From contig JAWWNJ010000090.1 in NCBI GenBank assembly GCA_037176885.1, forward strand, positions 992,001 through 1,056,000: a stretch of 64,000 bases of DNA, in the 5' to 3' direction. The notes beneath the pieces were generated by a model that was not told where the DNA came from, did no database searches, and saw only the letters and a program-made list of their open reading frames with translations. Of the stretch, positions 1-11,100 are shown piece by piece; position 1 is the first letter of the stretch; the number at the start of each line of letters is the position of its first letter. The DNA is from Favolaschia claudopus. Lineage: Eukaryota; Basidiomycota; Agaricomycetes; Agaricales; Mycenaceae. The translations under genes and the position numbers were made by a program.

Positions 1-2297
1 GAACCGGGAGGTGGACGGGCGGCAGGAGGCTGAGCATAGCTCGGACCGGGAGGCATTGGGGCCTGTGCACCTCCTGGAGGACGAGCGGGAGCACCAGCTG
101 GAGGGTATGGAGATTGAGCTGGAGGTTGCATGTATTGTGGGTGTTGTGGTGGCTGCTGGTACTGTTGGCGAGGATCGGGGGCATAGCGAGGATCGACAGT
201 AGGTGGCAGCGGTGGACGGTTATAATCAGGCGGGCTAGATTCCGCACCGAGTCTCATATTCCCCATTGCAGCTGTTGGAGAATCGGCCAGGCTCAATTGC
301 TTACGAGGGGCAGTTTTGCTCTCTCGATTCTTGTTGATTGTGCGCCAGTCGCGAAGTAAAGTGTTGGCAGTCTCCATTGACATACCACAAAAGTCAGGAA
401 CAAGGTGCACACAATTCGCATGGCAAGTGATGTGGCACTCGGAGCACTTGCGGGAGTTTTTCCGACCCAATGGAAGCATGTAACCACAGTGGCAGCACCA
501 GTTCGCGCCGATGTTGGTGAGGGGCTCGAACCGATGCGGAATACGATGATTGATTTTCTCGTCTCCATCCTACGAATCGGTTAGAAAGAGTATCGACAAA
601 TCCTGGATTACTGACCCCAGTGTTTGACTTGGAAATACACTTGGTGACAACCTTTTCGTAGCACTTCTTGTGGCATGTGTAGCGACAATCTTCGCATTGA
701 TAGCCCACCGCATTAAGTAAGAACTCGCTGCAGAACGCACAGAGCATGAGCTGATAGAACTGGCGTTGCACAAACTTGTGTCCGTTCATCTCATGAATTT
801 CGTCCTTCCGCTTACGAACGGCGCCTTGTCGGCCCAAGCCACCGAGCGGGGCATCCATGGGACGCTTACGGACATTTTCTTTAACTGTACAACGGTATCA
901 GTACTATCGTCGGGCGTAGGAGAGGAATACGCACTGAAGTTCAAGTGCAATAAGATGGCGCCTGCAGGTTCTACCGCAAACCAGGCGTCGATGCCATCCG
1001 GGGTTTGAGCCATACCGATCAAAGAGCCCGTGCCGCCGTCTCGATAACCCAGAGGGGCATTCATGTCGCCGCCGTTTGGCATCATGGGATTGCCGGGCAT
1101 AGCGCCCGCTGTAACCCAGCCCTGTCCGCCAGTGTCTTGGCCAACTTTCTGCCGTCGGAGCGCTTCCACAAGATCACTGATGCGAATCCACAAAAGGCCG
1201 ATGGGGACGCCTTGAGCATCAGCAGCTGCCTTATCTGACACAACGATCTCGACCTCATTCGCCTTGTCGACGGAAATCGTGAAGTCTTCGTTCCACCGGT
1301 CCGTGCGGGTGGGGTGTGAGACTGCGAGCTGTGTGCCCTCCACCTTGAGAGAGACGATAGTCTCGATTGCCTGCTTGGCCGCCGAACGCGATTTGCCGGA
1401 AACGATTGGCGCATGGTCAAGTTCGCGCGCACCCTGCACAGTGACTTGCAGAGTGCCCGAGACAGGTTTGGCGCGCAAATTGTCCTTGCGGTCATTATCG
1501 GTCCCGGGACCAGCCGCAGCTACGAGAACACTCTCAATGAATACGGTCTCGGCCTTGACGGATGCCAGACTTACTTATGCTGGCGGGGTCTTCCTCCTCG
1601 ACGTCATCCAAGATATGAAGATTTTTGTATCGCTTCAGGGCTGTTTGCAACAGCTGAATCTTCTTGTCACTCTCAATCTTCTTGCTCTCAGCATCCGCAC
1701 GCGACTTCTTGTCGCCGTCGGCCTGGTAAAGCTTTGACATCTTGTCGATACCCTCCTTGTACTGCATCTCAACCCGCAGCTTGAATTCAAGTTGGTGAAG
1801 CATGCGCGAGATCTTCGTTGGTGTATGGGGGGTTTCGGCCTTGATCAGGTCCAGGTTAGAGTATTTCTGCCCAGGGCCGGGACCGCCTCCGGCGCCGCCC
1901 CGTGCGTCAAACTTGGGGGGAACCTGTAAAATGGCGATTATCGATATATTGTTGAATTGTAATGCCAGCAACGGAAGCACAGTTACACTGACCTGAGGCC
2001 CCGCCGATCCCGAAGAATCTTGGCCGTTCTGCTGCTGCATCTTGCGGGTTTGCAATTCGCGGAGGGTGACCTCAAAGTACCTCAGTGATCGTTCGGTCTC
2101 CCTGATCTTTGCATCGTTGCGGCGAAGAACATCGGGGTTGGTTGTAGCTTGTCCGAGGGCCCGTGACGCCTCTAGGATCTTGCGCTCTGTCTGGATATGC
2201 TTGTAGACATCCTGAATCTTCTGGTCGATTTCAGTAGCCTTTGCCGAGTGATAGATTAGCAAAAGGGCGACCGCAAAACCTAGAGCAACATTACCAT
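1..2297 (-). CDS. PKC1: Protein kinase C (PKC1), N-terminal regulatory half; 3' end outside window
   Basis: Fungal PKC acts below Rho1 in the cell-wall integrity pathway at the plasma membrane. Domains in order: an HR1 coiled region right at the N-terminus ([18 protein letters not shown]), a second HR1-like helix near 1750, a C2 domain ([18 protein letters not shown], about 1450-900), a first C1 zinc domain with the HX12CX2C layout ([17 protein letters not shown], about 780-600), a second C1 ([22 protein letters not shown], about 510-400), then a Pro/Gln-rich linker running to position 1. The kinase domain lies beyond the window. The chosen start is the ATG at 2297-2295. An intron appears to follow it at once (gtaatg to gcaaag, about 56 nt), giving M-ATEIDQ, which matches the usual basidiomycete PKC N-terminus as I remember it. 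Other introns are at about 1993-1924, 1568-1514 and near 600. Identification is very secure; the first exon is inferred. Confidence 0.93.
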
Positions 2298-2436
2298 GAG
2301 CTCAATATGAGGACCAGACGCCGCCTGTGGCGGTAGAAGGAAGAGATGGCGGTGGAAGAGAGATGAGCAGACTCTTGAACACAGCCGATGGTGTGACTGA
2401 GTGACATTTTGTCACACTTCCAGCTCTTTCCATCCA

Positions 2437-4457
2437 ATGCTTGCGACCGTTCGCGCAGCCTCGCCCCACTGCCGCCTTGTACTGCACACTATCCACCATG
2501 TTTCGGGCCATACTGTTCAGAAAACACTGAAGACACGCTTTCCCGACGACATCGACGTTGTTCTAGCCTCCGATCTCGTGTTCACTCTTTCTGGCATTCT
2601 CAACGGTGTAAAGCTCGCTTCCGACGATATACTAGGCTCTCAACTCGCGCAACATCTGGTTGATTATTTCAAACTGGTACCAAACTCCCCTTCCGATAGT
2701 TCTGCGACACATAATTCTTTAGAACGCCGCAGAACTGGGAATATCAACAGTCTCCAGCATGTATATTGACCAAGACGGGATCCTCAAGTGTACCTCCTTT
2801 AGACCACTACAAAATCAAACTGATGGCAATCTTTCAGTCAAGGTTGTCTCTTCGCGCTGTCCTCCTGAGCTTCGTCGTGTGCATGTCACCCTCCTCAAAA
2901 TAGATCTGAACTATGTCTGGTATACCAACAATGCACAGTCACTCGTTCATCCCTTTTCGAATCGCCTGTCTTTGCCTTTCGAAATAATGCTCGACAATGT
3001 TATCCCCCGCTTTTTTACCTGGCATTTAGTCAGGTAGAGATCTTCACGAAGCTCTTCTTAACATTTCCGACTGGTTTGCTCCAGGCGCTATCCGCTCATT
3101 TTTGGTCCCTGGTCTCAGGTGCGTCGAGCATGCTGTAAATATCAATTGTCGCCCAATTCATTTTCTTGCAGCAACTCGACTTCGAAAGACCGTATTTCAA
3201 TAAGATCTTCTGTGCAATCTCCGCCATGATTTCCAGATCTCCGAATGCCTCTTTCCGCAAGAAGTGTTCTCGAATGCTGCATGTTCGATATAGTTTACCT
3301 CATCTCGATTCCGTTCATTGAAGTCCTTGCTAACAGGCCATGCAAGATCAACATTCTGCCAGTCTTGCCGCTGCCACGGCCTCTCTCGCAGATTTTCTTG
3401 GTTCTTCAGAAGATATGAATGACGAGGGTCCAGTGCTGACCGACGGAGAAGCATTCTCTTTATCGATGGAAATCCGTTATCGAACATGTCTCCGCCGCCC
3501 TAAATTCAAGGTCCCCCGTTCCCGTCTCCCAGACAGCCCCGCTAAACTTGATTTGTGCTTCAGGGAACGACACAAGCTCAGGATGGCTCGGACGACGAAG
3601 AACTCTCTCAGGACCAATCTCTGCTTACCCCAGAATCCTCGCAGGACTTCGACGAAGGCTATCTTTGGTCTCATCCTCCATTCCTGGCCAAGGACGACTT
3701 GTTGGATTTTGATGATCTACCCCTGGCCACACCCTTTGCAAATATAGAAACTCCGTTTGTCCTGGACATGGGAATCGACAAGGAATACCAAGACCCAGCT
3801 GAACTCTGGAGCGATAGCTACAGCGACCATGATGAATTACTTCTAAGCCTGTCTTCGTCAGACGAGGTTGATCCAGCCTCTTCCAGCCAAGAAGAGCATT
3901 TACCCGACTTCGACGAGGACTCCAATCTTCCGTCCCCCAGCTTGCCTCTCGTACATTTTGAATTCCCCTCAAGTGGCTTCGACGAATTTCGATGCGACGG
4001 CGACGATGACGAGCTGGGTTTAGACTTGGACACAAATATGGATCCCGCTTTGGATAGAAGTCACGCTTTTGGGTCACCAGACGAGCCCGTATTGCAAACT
4101 AGCCCGCCTCGAACTCAATCACTGGCATTATCCCCGCCCGCGCTACCTTCAGGTTCCGATTTGAGCAAAAGCCCAGCAGAAGGGTACTTCCCAGGGCTGT
4201 CGCGTGTGCAGTGTCAAGCCGACGTTCTGGACTACGAATTGTCTTTCGATTCGGATTCGGGCTCAGAGGAACACGATCTGGTGGAATTCGAGGACCTACT
4301 CCATGGAACTGAACACCTGAACGACACATGCAGCCCCGCGAAGGAACTGGAGCATCAGGTTGGTAACGCGGGTATAGGTGCCGACGTTGGAGTAGCTGCT
4401 GTCGATAGGTTGGAGGACCAAGAGGAGGTTTTCTTATTTGATTTGGAGGATTGGTAG
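2437..4457 (+). CDS. Hypothetical acidic multi-exon protein
   Basis: I do not recognise this family. Reading frames chain through several short introns. The first exon encodes MLATVRAASPHCRLV and continues to about 2670. Middle exons encode a hydrophobic Phe/Leu-rich stretch (SPVFAFRNNARQCYPPLFY, about 2960-3120) and QLDFERPYFNKIF (about 3175). A segment from about 3340 (MQDQHSASLAAATASL) is followed by a long last exon from about 3565. That last exon is very rich in Asp, Glu and Ser (SDDEELSQDQ, LLSLSSSDEVDP) and ends ELFDLEDW-like at 4457. The acidic tail resembles transcriptional activation or disordered interaction regions, but that is only a compositional remark. The gene is divergent from PKC1 with about 140 bp between the start codons, so they probably share a promoter. 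Exon borders between 2670 and 3560 are uncertain. Confidence 0.6.
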
Positions 4458-4562
4458 AGGGGTTGTAGTCATGTCGGATATTCTGGTACTCATACCTGTG
4501 TGCGCGACTAAATTGGACGAATTTCGGTGGAGATCACCAAGCCGGCAATTGCCGGGCGGTGG

Positions 4563-4568
4563 TATAAA
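4563..4568 (+). promoter_or_regulatory. TATA box of the endosulfine gene
   Basis: TATAAA lies 84 bp upstream of the Igo1 start codon, in a C/T-rich leader typical of strongly expressed fungal genes (CCCAACCCTTCCGTCCGTCC just before the ATG). This is a motif call only. Confidence 0.5.
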
Positions 4569-4651
4569 GCGTGATTGCACTCTTCATCTTTCCCTACATC
4601 TCACTGCGAGACCCCCAACCCTTCCGTCCGTCCCTCCCTTCGTTTCCGACC

Positions 4652-5201
4652 ATGCTTCCCGCCCAGCGCAATAAGATCGATATCAGCGTCAGCCCATATT
4701 TTTTCATGCTAGCCAGGCTGCGATGGCTCACCTTGGATACAGAAGCTCAACGACCAAGAGCAGCTGCTTTTTGCCAAGTATGGCAAGCTCCCCACACACA
4801 AGAACGTCCTCATGAAGATGCAGAAGGTCCGCGACCTCGATTTTGTCTCGGTCGCATCTAATGTATCGCTCAGGATCGCAAATACTTTGACTCGGGTGAC
4901 TACGCACTGTCAAAAGCTGGCGTGGAGCCACAGAACGTAGTCGGGACAGCTATCCCCAACCCCGAAAAGTGCGTTCATGGCCCGCCTATCTTTTTATTTA
5001 CATCCTAATTGATCATTGGTCGGTGGCAGCATCCCGCACGCATCTTCCCCTGCAAATGGCCATGCGCCGCTCTCTGTCTCGCCCACAAACCCCACGAGCC
5101 CAGTGAACAAAGAGAGCGGTCTGGCGCACGACAGTGAAATCCCCAACCCGCTCGAAGACCCGGCCACGAGTACCGACCCAGCCATGAACACCGAGTCTTG
5201 A
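4652..5201 (+). CDS. igo1: Endosulfine / Igo1-type PP2A inhibitor
   Basis: Endosulfine-family proteins are phosphorylated by Greatwall/Rim15-type kinases on the Ser of the FDSGDY motif and then inhibit PP2A-B55, controlling mitotic entry and quiescence/mRNA stability on nutrient loss. Four exons (4652-4687, 4743-4826, 4874-4968, 5030-5201) join cleanly into 128 aa. The conserved core is KLNDQEQLLFAKYGKLP, then the exact phosphosite KYFDSGDYALSKAG, followed by a Pro/Ser-rich disordered tail. The introns are 55, 47 and 61 nt. The length and the FDSGDY core match the family well. The start is the only ATG in frame with the core, and it gives MLPAQRNKIDIS, a typical N-terminus. Confidence 0.95.
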
Positions 5202-5869
5202 GCGACGCCTCGCCCAAATTTCGATCTGCCTCGATGCGCCAAATCCTTTAGCTATATCATCTATATATTACACACGCCCGTGGCCGCTGCATGCCCACGT
5301 TATTGCTCCTGTACAAATCTCCGGCCAACTGGTGACCCCCACCGACCATATCGACAAGCGTCTCTTCCGCGACCCTGACTCTCTGGAGCTCCGAATTGTA
5401 TGTATAGTATAACAAATTGGCGGCGTAGACAACGTGTTTTGTGCCCCTCCATTTGCATTCTAGTTTGCATGGCACAAAGCATTTCTTGTCTTACAACTGT
5501 ATATGTATAAAATATACTGCGGATTGGTACTAGCCCGCCCGTGCGGATCATTAGAGAATTTTCATAGATCCAGTTCCCTCGAGGCCCTGTAAAAGTTGCA
5601 GATTTCCCGAGCAGCTGAGAAAGCGATGGGACGGCAAGATGATGGTGTTGACGGGAGGATGACGACGGGCAGTGCCAGACCGGCTTCTGCGATGGATGCC
5701 GTGCAATTTACACCGTTTTAGGACATTTTCGGTTCCCTTGAAACTGGAGATCTGCTGGAGACTTTAAGCAACAAAGAGCGATACAATACAGGATATTACA
5801 GGTATAAAAGATACATAGTTGATAATTCAAAGCATCATAACACATCGAACCCGAAAACCAATTATAAGA
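5202..5869. other. Intergenic, convergent 3' ends
   Basis: This is the 668-bp space between the convergent igo1 and Zn2Cys6 regulator genes. It holds AT-rich stretches (tatatcatctatatattac near 5255; tatataaaatatac near 5505) suited to 3' processing. No coding exon or repeat is supported. Confidence 0.6.
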
Positions 5870-8800
5870 TCACTGCTGTAACGGGTTCCACCTCGTATCC
5901 GCAGCAACATTCACGTTCACGTTTCTACTGGCCGCCAAATATGCGGCCCAGTTTCCTGCATTGAACATTCGATCGTCCGGAGCCGTCATCCACACCGACA
6001 AAAGCTCGTCGTTCAGTGCTCCATCCATAGTGTACAGTTTCGTGTCCGCGAGCAACTCCTCAACGTGAGTTCCCCGCGGACTCTGAGCGTGGTGAGCCGC
6101 GAGGGCCTCATTCATGTAGACGGACTGAGGGGGTATTTGCGAGTAGAATGCATCCGGGACATTCGATGAAGATCCATTAGCGATCGAAGCTTCTGAGAAG
6201 CCGGTGGATGGCGGAAGCTGCGCGTAGGATGTATCGGAAACATTGATCGAGGGTGCGGCATCGACCATGATAGTCTCTTCTGGTTTTGAAGATTCAGGGT
6301 CATGGAGAGCCTTCAGCTCGGCCAGAAGGTCGCGTAGTCTACCGACCGTCTGCAATCTACAACGACGTGAGTTCATGGGATAGATATCAGGGAGAACGGC
6401 TTACCTGTATTCAGCGAACTTGAGTATCTCCATGGCAGTGTCGACTAAGATGGGGTCCTCGTTGTGGTCCATCGAGAGACCAGCCCGTTTGGTCGCAATC
6501 ATGTTAAGAACAAGAATGATCCCCGAGATGAAGACGGGGTTCTGTGAAAGATTGAGACAGCTGCGCTTCAAAACCCCGTAGAAAGATGCTTACAATCAAA
6601 CTTGGTAACGGTATCCGCTGTAACTTACTCAGCCAAGCATCTGCGATGTGCACCACAGCGCGCGCTGCATTAATGCAACTGGCCAACGAGGAGGAAGATA
6701 GTACTGCATGTCGCTTATGAATGAAAGGGCGGTGGATCTACATATTGAGCTTGGTGAGCTTGTTTAATGGGATTCCGTAAGAATCTTACCGCTATCCGCG
6801 CGTAATTGTATGTCAGATGCAGGGTGGCGGATTGATCGAAGAATACGCCCTGCGGTGGATTCGTAGAGTCCCATCGAACTGTAAGCACAGATGGGAACAC
6901 TGAGAAACGGAGAACAAATAGTACGCACGATGTGTCGGGATGGAATCTAGGAAGTCGTTCATGGCCAAGTCGAGCTCACCGACAACACGCTGCTCCCATT
7001 GAGGACCATCCCATCCCATCATCATTTTTGACTTTCTTGAACCGTATAACTTACGAGTGGTCTCTCCGACAATCTAGTATACTCAGTATGTTACTTCCAT
7101 CAGAAAAATCAAAGTCGATTACCTCGCAAAGCTTCAGGTGCCACACAAAATATGTGAGCTGAGAGGGCATGCCTGGCGGCTGCGTCAGATCCTGATCCCA
7201 ATATTCGTCGTTGACTTCTAGGGGAAAATCAATGTCGTAGCTGTACAAGCTGTTAGAATGGATGTGATCGGGTTTATAAACAGAATGCCTACTTCTCGAT
7301 GTGTAAACACATTGGATGTCCGAGAATCAGGCACAACATTCGCTCTAACACAGCGAAAGACCTATAGCGGCCTGAGTTACTATCGTCGTGTAATAAATGC
7401 GAACCCAGACCCACCAGAATGTTCGCTTCCATAATTCATCCTCAGCATTGATTTTGTATCCCTTTGGCTTCTGCTTATACTGGCCGCGTTGTTGAAGGAA
7501 ACGGATCCCAATCCCCTGTTCAATATTGGTTAGATGCTATCAGCGCTCCCGAGAAATGATCTTACGATATACACCCAAGCAATCTGAGGCACGGAGCATT
7601 GAAGGGCATAGTAGGACATGAGCTATAAAAGTGTCAGACAGATCATTGACATGGTATCATGAGGGCGGACATACACAATAGATTTGGACCTCATGGATTG
7701 TGGGCTCAAACAATCGTCGAGGGATTCGTATTTGGTTGATGAACTTCCAGCCTGCTGACAGTGAATTCCCGTCGATGAGAACGCGGGGATCACTCGAATA
7801 CTGTAGGGATGTTGTAAACAACAGAGAAAAAAAAAATAGAAGAGAAAACCTTACCCGCGACGCAAGGCCTAGTATTGCCAAAAGAACCCCTCCGAAGCCT
7901 ACATCTCGTAAATGTAAACCTTCTGCGATGGCTTGCTCCACTGCGGGAGAACATTAGATCCAAGTCAAAGCAGAGATATGTTGGGTGAGGAAGATCCGTA
8001 CCTGACGGCCTGTGTACTACGGGAGTAGTTGGGTGGAAGTTGGCAAAGTAAAGGTTGACGAGGGATTCCATCAGGTCGTTGTCCGGGTAGACAAATCGTG
8101 GAGTTCTTATTCGATACGCTTCTCTCTCCCACTAGGTAACGGATGGTAAGACAGAGAGCTGTGTGTGGATCGAACTGCATTAACTTACCGAGGACATCTC
8201 CCAATACATTGGACGCCGAGAATTTGCTAGCAAAGGTTGGGCGGGGTGGGCATCTTTGGGCTGCAAAATTCAGGTTAGCCGCCCGTACCTGAAGCATGGA
8301 TTCTCGTTTTAGCACACACACCGAAGCATCATTGTCGTGCACAGGAGCGAATGCCGATCCAAAGTAACTGGTTTTAATCGACTCGAGAGAAAATCGACCG
8401 AAACGAGCTACAAGCTCGTCTCCAGCTCCGTCTGGTTCTTCAGCGGGTTCTTTATGACCGCTGGATGATGTTATATCGCTCTCCGGAGAGCTATGCGAGA
8501 ACACAAGTCCCTCCGGTTGAGCCAGTGGTTGCGCACAGAGCCGACAAAGAGACAGAGAACGCAATTGAGCCTTCAAGGATGTAATCTCCCTCCTTAGTTC
8601 ATCCACCAATCTTCCAGAAGTGAATGGTTGAGTCGCGCATCCAAGCGAAGACATACCGATTCTTCGGCCCTCGTTTCACGACTGGATAGGTATACCGGCA
8701 TACGGCACCGAATTTCAAGCACCCTGCACAAGGACCATCGTCGGCGTAAATTTTCTCGTCTCCTTCGCTGCGAGGTTTTTGACATCGAACTGCGGAACAT

Positions 8801-8978
8801 TAGTTTTCGCTTCCTCGGTACCTTTATGCCTCCTTACTTTTCCCTATTCGACAACTATTAAGCAAGATGCGAAATAACACAGAAGCGGCAGAACATCTCA
8901 ACTTGTTCGACAGAAATCGCAGGAACGTAGAGCACGTCGTTGCCTGGTGAAAGAATATTCCTCCTCATCGTCGGACAT
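5870..8978 (-). CDS. Zn2Cys6 transcription factor with fungal-specific TF domain (paralog 1)
   Basis: Nuclear DNA-binding regulator. Start at 8978 (MSDDEEEYSFTRQRR). The zinc cluster is read as CDFCRTRKIRCQKP ... GPCAGCLKFGAVC. It needs a 6-nt exon, GGAAAA, at 8843-8838 between introns 8902-8844 and 8837-8790. It is followed by RGPKN and a coiled linker (LVDELRREITSLKAQLRSL), then a Ser-rich stretch (FSHSSPESD). The central and C-terminal exons (8260-6370) are cut by many introns and carry fungal-TF-domain features such as DEYWDQDLTQPPGMPSQL. The last exon ends in LADTKLYTMDGALNDELLS and RWNPLQQ. It is paralogous along its whole length to the inverted gene at 17929-21148. The target genes and inducer cannot be told from sequence. 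Confidence 0.85.
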
Positions 8979-9642
8979 GGTGGGAGAGATGGTGGGAGAA
9001 TGAAAACAAGTGTTGGCAGGGAATCATTCGTTCGTCTGACGCGCTGATCTCAGGGCTTCTCGGCAACCACAGTAAGAATCTGTTGGTGGTAGAACACTGG
9101 GCCGAGCACGTACGTTGCCCGACTGAGCTTGCGCTAGGCAGCAGCAAGCAAAGACTTGACAGTCGACGCTGAGATATTGACCACGACCGGTTGACTCACG
9201 CCCAATACAGTTCCCGGATTGGCAGTCGTGGGGATGTGGCGGTACAGTGGCTCTGCTCTTGGCAAAGCCGAATATTACCCGAATCGATCGGTAAACACCA
9301 ACTACACTCACAAAAGCTGCAATTGGCAAACCCTAGAGTAATCCTGCATTATTACAGTGTAGCTCATCGTGACGCTCGCCCGCCAATTAAAATGCCAGGC
9401 TAACACTCCGCAGCGCCGGACCTTGGTGTTCTGGACCAGTGTAAATCACCGCAAGAGCAGGCAACCTGTGATACTTCTTCGAATGCAGCGGCACGACGAT
9501 CACAAGCGAGATGAGAGAATGGACAATCCTAATTTCCTCCTCGAATGGCTCGATCTCGATTCTCCATACGACTTCGCCCAAATGCAGAACTATGAGATGC
9601 AGATGATACAGTGTGAATTCAATCTGCCAGCAACTGGAAGGC
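8979..9642. other. Promoter of TF paralog 1 and 3' flank of atg29
   Basis: This is the 664-bp space between two minus-strand genes. Short open frames here have no recognisable protein content. A pyrimidine-rich leader precedes the regulator start on the minus strand. Nothing else is supported. Confidence 0.5.
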
Positions 9643-10969
9643 TTACAAGCGAGAGCCATTTCCATTTTCCTTGATGTTCGAAAGCAATGCGCTCTGCAAT
9701 GCCGATGCAGAAAGGCTCGCATCTGGGAAACATACTTGAACAGCCGAATATTGTCAGCGCAGGACATATGCTTACCACTGAGATCGCTGAAACTAGAGGC
9801 TTCGGAACTTTGATTGCTGCCTTGCTCACTCACAGCTCTTTCCACAAGCGGACCGTATCTACGGTGTGATTGACCCAGTGCACTACGAGGAGATAATGCT
9901 GGAGGGCTGGATGACTTGTTCGGAGAAAGATGTCTGCTGTTCGGTGAAAGGTGCCGCATCGGAGAGTGCGGCTGAGAGTCTGGTGGTGGTGAAGGGATAT
10001 CGGGAATGGAGCCTTGCGGTGAGCTGGCGCTTGAAACACTGAGGGGGCTCGAATAGCTGTTGCGTCGGAAACTTCCCTGTAGAGGCGACGACGCTGGGGT
10101 CGCCACTGACCCTACACGACCACGGCTCACCGTTTCCTTGGCTTTGCCTTTCCCTGAAGAATCCCGCCGCAAAGGGGAGCTGACCAGTCCCAAAGCATCA
10201 TTCGTGACCATCTGCTGCAGTTCTTTGAGTTTACGATCCAAAGCCTCCTGCTCTTCGGCCTTGCGTTCTGCATCCTCCTCGTCCTCGGAATCGGTGTCTC
10301 CCGATGATGCAGACGAGGTTGGACTCAGAGGACGGTTCGGTTTCTTGGGACCCTGGACCGTAAGGGTCGATGATGATGTCGTCTTCTTAGGTCGAGGAGA
10401 ATTATTTCCAAGCGAACTCAGTCGTGCGCGAACGCCGAGCGGTGTAGACAGCCTCCCCGGCGGAGACATGATGCCGCTTCCATTTAATCGACTGACAGCA
10501 CGAGAAGCAACTGTATGTTTCTCGACGAAAGGAAACTCTTCGAATGGTTTGGGAGATATTTGTGTAGAAGGACTCGAAACACCAGGAATGTCCTGGAGTC
10601 CTCGGATATCCTCTTGAAATCGAGCATGTACTCGGTAAAGGAGATATGGGAGTGGAACTTCCAAGTGCGCAGCGAGACCCTTCCCTGAAGGATGAGGTTA
10701 GCCTCGAGGTCCACACGCGTGGACGGATGCGGCTGACAGTCGGTGCCAGCGTTGTCGGTAGATCGAGAGCGTTCAATAACTTTCCAGAGCATATCAGCCT
10801 TTTCAGGTGTCCATTCAATCTACGTGCGGAGGTGAAGTAGCAATGTAGCATCGATGAATGCAGACCATTTTTAGGAAAATACCTGAGGCGGATCAGCGAG
10901 CGGCTGCTCCGGACGATTCCAGGGCAGTCGAACGACGACGCGTATATTGAGAGGCCCAGTCGTCTGCAT
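9643..10969 (-). CDS. ATG29: Autophagy-related protein 29
   Basis: Atg29 is a subunit of the Atg17-Atg31-Atg29 scaffold that starts autophagosome formation. Four exons (10969-10883, 10819-10738, 10684-9776, 9722-9643) give 385 aa. The N-terminal Atg29 domain is clear: NIRVVVRLPWNRP, then WTPEKADMLWKVIERSRS, then TDWKGLAAHLEVPLPYLLYR. The middle is a long disordered Ser/Pro-rich region with a short acidic/Lys-Glu helix (ERKAEEQEALDRKLKEL). The C-terminus, reached only by removing the 53-nt intron at 9775-9723, reads DASLSASALQSALLSNIKE, the counterpart of the conserved SxSKSALEEAL end of yeast Atg29. Basidiomycete orthologs are longer than the yeast protein because of the middle region. Confidence 0.88.
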
Positions 10970-11100
10970 ATCCGAGTGTGGGGACAGGAAGCTAAGCTAG
11001 TGCAACTTCTTGAGTGTCTTGAAGGGAGTTGGATCAAAGCAAGATCAAAGGAGAGATCAAAGTGTTGCGCGGTCACGTTGAGCTGCAGGCTCTTGTCTTG

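Noticed and set aside
2401..2663. Overlapping open frames at the start of the unrecognised acidic gene
   Set aside because: Only the frame beginning MLATVRAASPH connects with downstream exons; the other is a shadow.
4932..5654. Open frames on both strands over igo1 and its 3' side
   Set aside because: They oppose the clear Igo1 exons and have no domain features.
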